Source: CAG-791 sp002390025
GTDB taxonomy: Bacteria > Bacillota > Clostridia > Lachnospirales > Lachnospiraceae
Length of the DNA: 64,000 bases
Assembly (NCBI GenBank): GCA_946543465.1
Contig: CAMNLR010000160.1
Span: 1-64,000 of the forward strand
Direction: 5' to 3'
The position numbers and the translations under genes are program-made. Below, piece after piece: positions 59,446 through 64,000 of the stretch (positions are counted from its first letter, which is position 1; each line of letters starts with the position of its first letter). Below the pieces are notes generated by a model that was not told the origin of the DNA, did not search any database, and was given only the letters and a program-made list of their open reading frames with translations.

Positions 59446-60013
59446 GAAATGTGTCGTGATCGATCCCGGAGAGTCCGAGCGTTTGCTCCGCGTACTTGAG
59501 CAGCATGGATGGGAGCCGGAACTGTTCCTGCTGACACACGAGCACTGCGATCATATGGCAGGACTGGATGCTCTGCGGGAGACTTATCCGCAGGCACGCT
59601 TTGCCGCTTCGAAAGTCTGCAATGACGGCATTCAGAATACGCGCCTGAATATGTCGCGGATCATGGAAGTGTATCTGTATTTCAGGGGAAAGCCGGGGAT
59701 CCACTACGACCCCATTGTCTGCAGACCTGCGGATGAGATCATTGAGGAAAACGCGCAGCTGTTTTGGCGGGGGCATACTCTGCGGCTGGTTCCCATGCCC
59801 GGACATACACCCGGCAGTGCTGGTATCTTCCTGGATGAAAAAGTATTTTTCAGCGGAGACTATCTGATTCCGGATGAGGAGCCCCTGCTCCGCTTTCCCG
59901 GCGGAGACGCAGACAGTTACCAAAAAATCACGGAGCCCTTTCTGCAATCGCTTCCGGCAGGAATCCGCATATGCCCCGGACACGGGGAGCCTTTTGACTT
60001 GCAGAAGAAGTGA
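59378..60013 (+). CDS. MBL-fold hydrolase (glyoxalase II-like)
   Basis: 211 residues. Metal motif THEHCDHMAG (HxHxDH), then MPGHTPGSAGIF, FFSGDYLI and CPGHGEPF supply the remaining ligands in the order of glyoxalase II-like enzymes. GGAGGAG lies about 9 nt upstream of the ATG, inside the end of the preceding gene's frame. Beside an ACP and an AMP-ligase remnant, a thioesterase activity on ACP- or CoA-thioesters is plausible but unproven. Confidence 0.88.
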   Translation: MLQTVISVDPLTESNCYILAEDKKCVVIDPGESERLLRVLEQHGWEPELFLLTHEHCDHMAGLDALRETYPQARFAASKVCNDGIQNTRLNMSRIMEVYLYFRGKPGIHYDPIVCRPADEIIEENAQLFWRGHTLRLVPMPGHTPGSAGIFLDEKVFFSGDYLIPDEEPLLRFPGGDADSYQKITEPFLQSLPAGIRICPGHGEPFDLQKK

Positions 60014-60096
60014 AAAAGGCTGAGACTTTTTTCCGTGGGGATGCCAATGATAGAAAAAAGACGCGCAATATTTTCCGCTATTTGAGGAAAGACAAC

Positions 60097-60474
60097 ATGA
60101 ATGAATATCTGAGGAAGATTGAAGAAGGCATTCAGGCACAGAGCTTCGCCAGAATGATGGGCCTGCACACCGGCGATATGGCGCGCCGCGACGAGGACGG
60201 CTATTTTTACATCGTCGGACGGCAGAGCCGCTTCATCAAGATTGCCGGCAAGCGCATAGGTCTGGACGAGGTCGAAAAAATCCTGCGCACAGCTTTTCCG
60301 GATCTGGATCTTGCCTGCGCAGGAAAGGATGAAGACCTTCATGTTTTTGCGGTAGCCGCCGGGGAAAACCTAACAGAAAACGGCAATGAAAACAGTGGGA
60401 AAAACGGCGGGGAGAATAAAGGGGACAAAGCTTTTAAAGAACTGGAGGAAAAAATCTGTTCAAAAGACCACTGA
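60097..60474 (+). pseudogene. C-terminal fragment of an AMP-forming acyl ligase (ANL superfamily)
   Basis: 125 residues from ATG 60097. LHTGDMARRDEDGYFYIVGR followed by FIKIAGKRIGLDEVEKIL is the A7-A8 region and hinge of acyl-CoA/acyl-ACP ligases, where the C-terminal lid begins. The AMP-binding core of about 380 residues that should precede it is absent, and the final A10 Lys region (KNDAGK type) is missing; an Asn/Gly/Glu low-complexity stretch (GNENSGKNGGENKG) lies in its place. It cannot be a working ligase alone. It is probably a deletion remnant of a ligase that served the adjacent ACP. Confidence 0.8.
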
Positions 60475-60477
60475 AAA

Positions 60478-60515
60478 AAGGCCGCACTCGTTTTACAACG
60501 GATGCGGCCTTGATC
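60478..60515. terminator. Terminator-like hairpin after the ligase remnant
   Basis: AAGGCCGCA and TGCGGCCTT (about 60478-60512) form a 9-bp stem with more pairing inside. The A run is on the left only, so it fits better as a terminator for the minus strand; on the plus strand the T run is weak. Confidence 0.5.
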
Positions 60516-60538
60516 TATCTTTAATCATTTTTTACGGA

Positions 60539-60570
60539 GGCAGCCGTAAGGGGAGAGAGAGACGGCTGCC
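60539..60570 (+). other. Hairpin in the TauE-type gene upstream region
   Basis: GGCAGCCGT (60539-60547) and ACGGCTGCC (60562-60570), a 9-bp perfect stem just before the promoter candidate. Confidence 0.45.
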
Positions 60571-60581
60571 CGTGCTTCACA

Positions 60582-60610
60582 TTGACATGCCTTCTGTTTT
60601 TTGGTAGTTA
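60582..60610 (+). promoter_or_regulatory. Possible promoter of the TauE-type gene
   Basis: -35 TTGACA is perfect; the -10 after 17 nt is TAGTTA, a weak match. The leader of about 100 nt contains CGGGAT/ATCCCG. Confidence 0.4.
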
Positions 60611-60718
60611 TAGGGAGATGTGCCGGGATTGCTGCATCCCGCTTTTCGCCTGAAAGCCGGTACAGATCGCTGTTTGATATTCCCTTTATTTTTTATTGAT
60701 ATACTAAAGGAGGACATA

Positions 60719-61453
60719 ATGTCTGTTCTGTCCCTTCTCTTTGTCATGGCCGTGATCCTGGCAGGCGCCTGCGTTCAGAGCGCCCTGGGCTTCGGAACTA
60801 CCATGATCACCATGGGCTTTCTGCCGCTGATCATGGAATACAGCAAGGCTATGGGGCTCTCCATTTTTATGGTGAGTATCAGTACCGTATATATCTCGGT
60901 GAAATACAGGGATTTGATCCAGTGGGGGGTGATGCTGCCGGTTCTGATCCCCACCATGGTCATATGCGGCATCGTAAATATTCTCTCCGCAAAAGTCAGT
61001 TCCGACAGCATGTATCTGCTGCTGGGCATCATGTTTGTGGCGGTTTCGATTTTTTTCTTTGTATTCTCCAACCGGATTCATGTGCGTCCGACACCGAAGT
61101 CGGGAACGATCCTGGGTATTATCTGCGGGGTCTGCTACGGACTGTTTGCTTCCGGGGGACCGACTGCGGCTCTGTATCTTCTGCCCGCCACCAAAGGAAA
61201 AAAAGAATACCTGGCCACCATCCAGGCATTTCTGTGTCTCAACAATCTGATGATTCTGGCCATCAGCCTGGTCCTTGGGCGATTGGAACTGGCAGATCTG
61301 CCCATGGTCGGCGCGGGGACTGCGGCCCTGATCGCGGGCACCCTGCTCGGGCTTGTAATCCATGACAAAATACCCTCGGCTGTTTTCGGCAAAGTCATCT
61401 ATGCCTTTGTGGGAATCGGAGGAATCTGGATCATTGTCAGCCACATGCTGTAA
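60719..61453 (+). CDS. TauE/SafE-family anion exporter
   Basis: 244 residues with seven to eight hydrophobic helices. The family start ACVQSALGFGTTMITMGFLP and the mirrored motif GVCYGLFASGGPTAALYLLP in the second half are present. Members move sulfite, sulfoacetate or related organic sulfonates. AAAGGAGG lies about 5 nt upstream of the ATG. Neighbouring genes do not show which anion is moved. Confidence 0.9.
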   Translation: MSVLSLLFVMAVILAGACVQSALGFGTTMITMGFLPLIMEYSKAMGLSIFMVSISTVYISVKYRDLIQWGVMLPVLIPTMVICGIVNILSAKVSSDSMYLLLGIMFVAVSIFFFVFSNRIHVRPTPKSGTILGIICGVCYGLFASGGPTAALYLLPATKGKKEYLATIQAFLCLNNLMILAISLVLGRLELADLPMVGAGTAALIAGTLLGLVIHDKIPSAVFGKVIYAFVGIGGIWIIVSHML

Positions 61454-61623
61454 TGAACATTGGCTCCTCATGCGGGACAGTGCTTCCTGTGAATGCGTTT
61501 CAATGCTGCTTCGCTTTATAGAGACTGACGGAGATCCTGAGTAATAAATGCAGGATTGAGTAAACAGACGGGAAAGGCTGTAATAGAATGTAAAAAAAAG
61601 AATATAAAAGAATATAAAAGAAG

Positions 61624-61677
61624 AAGACGGACTGCCTGATCCGCCGGAAATAATACCGGCGGCAGGGAGTCCGTCTT
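61624..61677 (-). terminator. Terminator of the pxp operon
   Basis: AAGACGGACT (61624-61633) and AGTCCGTCTT (61668-61677) with inner CCGCCGG/CCGGCGG. The minus strand continues CTTCTTCTTTTATATTC. Confidence 0.75.
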
Positions 61678-61682
61678 TGTGT

Positions 61683-61708
61683 TTATTCTTCATCGCGTAA
61701 TACCCGTG
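61683..61708. repeat. Short intergenic repeat TTCATCGCG, copy 2
   Basis: TTATTCTTCATCGCGTAATA and the following CCCG match copies at 41317 and 62573. Confidence 0.6.
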
Positions 61709-61759
61709 TCTTCAGACAGGTGATACACGCGCGAGTCTTGATGATTTACGTCGTTACAT

Positions 61760-62527
61760 TTACACGATATCGGAAAGGGGGGCGATCTGGATGCCTTCAG
61801 CCTCCAGGGCACTGCGGATCTGTGTCACGAAGGTCAGGGCTTTGACATTGTCCCCGTGAACGCAGATGGAATCGGGCACGATGTCGATGTCTGTCCCGTC
61901 GCCGGCGGTGACTTTATGTTCCTTTATCATGCGGATTACGCGGCGGATGGCCTCGTTTTCGTCATGGATGACCGCGCCTTCCAGGTTTCTGGGCATGAGG
62001 CTTCCGTCGGGCATATAGGCTCTGTCCGCAAAGACTTCTCTCGCCGCGGGCAGTCCGATGTCCTGTGCGGCGCGCACGCTCTGGCTGCCGGAGAGTCCGA
62101 GAAGGATCAGCGAGGGATCAAAAGCTTTCACGGCTTTTGCGATGGCAAGGGCAAGGGCGTAGTCTTTGCCGGCCATGTTGTAGAGGGCGCCGTGGGGTTT
62201 TACGTGCCGGATTTTTACACCAGCAGATTTCGCGAAGGCATAGAGAGCACCCAGCTGGTAGGTGACGTAGGCGCCGGCCTCTGCGGGGGATACATTCAGA
62301 TTTCTGCGGCCGAAGCCCATCAGGTCGGGATAGCCCGGGTGGGCGCCGATTCCGATGCTGGCCTCTTTGGCCAGCGCAATGGTCTTCTGCATCACAAGGG
62401 GATCCGACGCGTGGTAGCCGCAGGCGATATTGCAGGAGGAAATCAGCGGGATCACCCCCTCATCCATGCCGATGGTATAGGCGCCGAAACTCTCTCCAAG
62501 GTCGCAGTTCAGATCGATTTTTTCCAT
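61760..62527 (-). CDS. pxpA: 5-oxoprolinase subunit PxpA (LamB/YcsF family)
   Basis: 255 residues, family length. DLNCDLGESFGAYTIG, SSCNIACGYHASDP, GAHPGYPDLMGFGRR and VKPHGALYN are the conserved LamB/YcsF blocks. With PxpB and PxpC it forms the ATP-dependent bacterial 5-oxoprolinase that opens pyroglutamate to glutamate. It is the last gene of the minus-strand operon pxpB-pxpC-pxpA; a short repeat lies in the 86-nt gap to pxpC. Confidence 0.96.
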   Translation of the reverse strand: MEKIDLNCDLGESFGAYTIGMDEGVIPLISSCNIACGYHASDPLVMQKTIALAKEASIGIGAHPGYPDLMGFGRRNLNVSPAEAGAYVTYQLGALYAFAKSAGVKIRHVKPHGALYNMAGKDYALALAIAKAVKAFDPSLILLGLSGSQSVRAAQDIGLPAAREVFADRAYMPDGSLMPRNLEGAVIHDENEAIRRVIRMIKEHKVTAGDGTDIDIVPDSICVHGDNVKALTFVTQIRSALEAEGIQIAPLSDIV

Positions 62528-62572
62528 AGACGGATCCTCTCAACAAATCATTCTTTTCGTTTTATTTGTCTG

Positions 62573-62601
62573 TTTTATTCTTCATCGCGCAAAACCCGCA
62601 G
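62573..62601. repeat. Short intergenic repeat TTCATCGCG, copy 3
   Basis: TTTTATTCTTCATCGCGCAA and following ACCCGCAG, between pxpC and pxpA. Confidence 0.6.
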
Positions 62602-62613
62602 ACAAGCCTTGCA

Positions 62614-63774
62614 TTACCTGCATGATCTGCAGGCAGACTTCCGCCCCGCTGATTTCCGCCCCGCTGTTTTTTGCCCCGAGGATTTCCGTCCGGATCTAAG
62701 GCCTGCCCGCCGGGGCTTTCTCCCTGCCCATCCTGAACGGCGGCAGCTCCTGCAGCCGGAACGGCTGCTGCCCTCTTCAGAAAAGCTCAAACGATAGGGC
62801 TTATAATGATTGGGGCTGTTCTCCTCCAGCATCCGGCAGTGGTCTTTCCACATTTTGTCCTCTTCCCGGAGCAGCTTCTGGGCTTCCTGCACGGTGCATT
62901 TCTCGAACCGCACCTTCTGTCCCGGCCGAAGTTGTGCAAAGAGAGGAAGATCGACAGTGATGACCGAGGCGATTTTGGCGTAGCCGCCGGTGGTCTGCCG
63001 GTCTGCCATCATCACGATGGGCTCTCCGGAGCCGGAAATCTGTATGCTCCCGTTTGCGATCCCGTCCGAGAGGATATCATAACCGTCCGCTGCCTCGACC
63101 CGGGGACCGGTCAGCCGATAGCCCATGCGGTCGCTGTGAGAGGTGATCTCATAGGCACTTTCGTAAAAAGTCTGCAGACCTTTCGGGGTGAACATGTTTT
63201 CCTGCGGACCGGGGATCACACGCACTCTGGCGGCCGCAGGATCATCCGGCGGAACCTGTCTGCGGGGCGGGACCCAGCGCCAGGAGAGGTCTTTTCTGCC
63301 GTTTTCAGGATTGCGCAGGGGGATTTCATCTCCTGCGGCCAGGGCTCTGCCCCGGAAGCCTCCGATACCGCATCGCAGGCTGGTACTCCGGCTCCCCATG
63401 ACCGGAGGGATGTCCAGACCTCCTCCCACGGCAAGACTGCCGTAAAGTCCCGCCTGCCCCGTTGTGATCTTCACCTTTTTTCCGGCGGGAACACGTACAG
63501 GCCTGTCGGCAGGACAGAAGGTGCCTTCGACATCAATTCCGAAATCACCGCCGCTTACGGCGATATTTACTGTTTCGTCAAAAAACAGCACGGGTCCGAT
63601 CAGGCAGAATTCGAGAACAGCCTCAGTGTCCTCATTGCCGACCAGTACATTGGCCGTTTTTGCGGCATCCCTGTCCATAAATCCGCCCGGAGCAAAGCCG
63701 CTGTTCTGGTAACCCGGCCGTCCCTGATCCTGGATCGTTGTGCGGGGACCGGGAAATAACACATGCATTGCCAT
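62614..63774 (-). CDS. pxpC: 5-oxoprolinase subunit PxpC (biotin-dependent carboxyltransferase-like) with basic tail
   Basis: 386 residues. FPGPRTTIQDQGRPGYQNSG, AVSGGDFGIDVEG, VIPGPQENMF and the SDRMGYRLTGP block identify the KipA/PxpC family. The family core ends near residue 325 (TVQEAQKLLREE). The last 50 residues are Arg/Lys/Ser/Gly repeats (GRKSAGRKSA and similar) encoded by a 15-bp DNA repeat at about 62636-62698. Start ATG 63774 is likely; GTG 63786 is possible. It acts with PxpA and PxpB in pyroglutamate hydrolysis. Confidence 0.93.
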   Translation of the reverse strand: MAMHVLFPGPRTTIQDQGRPGYQNSGFAPGGFMDRDAAKTANVLVGNEDTEAVLEFCLIGPVLFFDETVNIAVSGGDFGIDVEGTFCPADRPVRVPAGKKVKITTGQAGLYGSLAVGGGLDIPPVMGSRSTSLRCGIGGFRGRALAAGDEIPLRNPENGRKDLSWRWVPPRRQVPPDDPAAARVRVIPGPQENMFTPKGLQTFYESAYEITSHSDRMGYRLTGPRVEAADGYDILSDGIANGSIQISGSGEPIVMMADRQTTGGYAKIASVITVDLPLFAQLRPGQKVRFEKCTVQEAQKLLREEDKMWKDHCRMLEENSPNHYKPYRLSFSEEGSSRSGCRSCRRSGWAGRKPRRAGLRSGRKSSGQKTAGRKSAGRKSACRSCR

Positions 63775-63831
63775 ACAGACGCTCACCCCTCTCTGATTGC
63801 ATTCACACTTGCGGCCGATTGACTCTCTTTT

Positions 63832-64000
63832 TTATTCATATTTATAAATGCCGAGCTCGACCTCTCTTCGGATCCGCTTGAATTCCGTCTCATTGATTGG
63901 GAAGAAGCGGATATATTCGCCCGCTTCGTAGAGGATGGAAGGTTCCCTCTCCGGATCATACAGTTCCAGAGGCGTTCTTCCGATGATCTGCCATCCGCCC
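63832..64000 (-). CDS. pxpB: 5-oxoprolinase subunit PxpB (KipI), 3' end only
   Basis: The last 55 codons run in from the window edge: GGWQIIGRTPLELYDPERE is the conserved end region of KipI/PxpB (sugar-phosphate and substrate contact block), followed by GEYIRFFPINETEF and a stop at 63832-63834. About 180 residues lie outside the window. It is the first of the three oxoprolinase genes here. Confidence 0.9.
   Translation of the reverse strand, partial: GGWQIIGRTPLELYDPEREPSILYEAGEYIRFFPINETEFKRIRREVELGIYKYE

Larger units (their letters stand above)
61454..61759. other. 306-nt gap between TauE and pxpA
   Basis: It holds an A-rich tract with AAAGAATATAAAAGAATATA (61599-61618), the pxp terminator and a copy of the TTCATCGCG repeat. 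No gene is seen. Confidence 0.5.

Overview
The window reads like a chromosomal segment of a Gram-positive anaerobe of the Clostridia, most likely Lachnospiraceae. This is inferred from the moderately high G+C, AAGGAGG-type ribosome binding sites, frequent TTG starts, lipoboxes, the CsbB/GtcA/YfhO envelope-glycosylation set, a branched-chain amino acid Liv system, HelD, and many short palindromic intergenic repeats. No prophage, transposase, CRISPR array or plasmid backbone is visible.

Layout. 1-256: the end of a tRNA cluster (initiator tRNA-Met, tRNA-Phe) with two terminators. 0.3-14.4 kb: an envelope glycosylation cluster with three YfhO-type GT-C proteins, one GtrA flippase and two CsbB/GtrB-type GT2 enzymes. 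It is interrupted by an opposite-strand luxS-mtnN pair. 14.4-19.5 kb: a histidine kinase/response regulator pair, an RsuA-type pseudouridine synthase and a lipoprotein. 19.5-26 kb: metF, a free-standing MetH reactivation domain, metH, citrate synthase and a metallo-hydrolase. 26-34.4 kb: a beta-helix lipoprotein, then livK and livHMGF plus a CBS-ACT gene on the minus strand, as two transcription units with a structured leader between them. 34.4-41.3 kb: polysaccharide deacetylase, DUF937 protein, udp, cdd, a small conserved gene, DegV and an AEC transporter. 41.5-47.4 kb: scpA with a long tail, a Na/Pi transporter behind a candidate Pho box, a divergent orphan response regulator and cobS. 47.5-54.5 kb: secreted beta-helix protein, a membrane-anchored coiled-coil protein, mnmA and helD. 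54.7-61.5 kb: MATE transporter, FMN reductase, Gfo/Idh/MocA oxidoreductase, NifU-like protein, a decayed acyl-carrier/ligase locus and TauE. 61.7-64 kb: pxpA, pxpC and the 3' end of pxpB (5-oxoprolinase).

Functional links. LuxS and MtnN detoxify S-adenosylhomocysteine to homocysteine and AI-2 precursor. MetF and the split MetH then remethylate homocysteine to methionine, so most of the activated-methyl cycle lies within 18 kb. CobS, at 46.5 kb, completes the cobamide that MetH needs. The two GT2 enzymes would load undecaprenyl phosphate with sugar, GtrA would flip the lipid-linked sugar, and the YfhO proteins would transfer it outside the membrane.

The most unusual material is intergenic. 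There are five copies of a GGGGACGG...CCGTCCCC palindrome family, including one with 34-bp perfect arms. There is a 13-bp-inverted-repeat-bounded element with 63-bp direct repeats, a structured leader ahead of livHMGF, and a related leader element upstream of two other genes. Several short tandem repeats are also present. Many conserved proteins carry in-frame Ala/Ser/Glu-rich or charged low-complexity inserts or tails. An acyl carrier protein gene has a one-base frameshift next to a truncated AMP-ligase.
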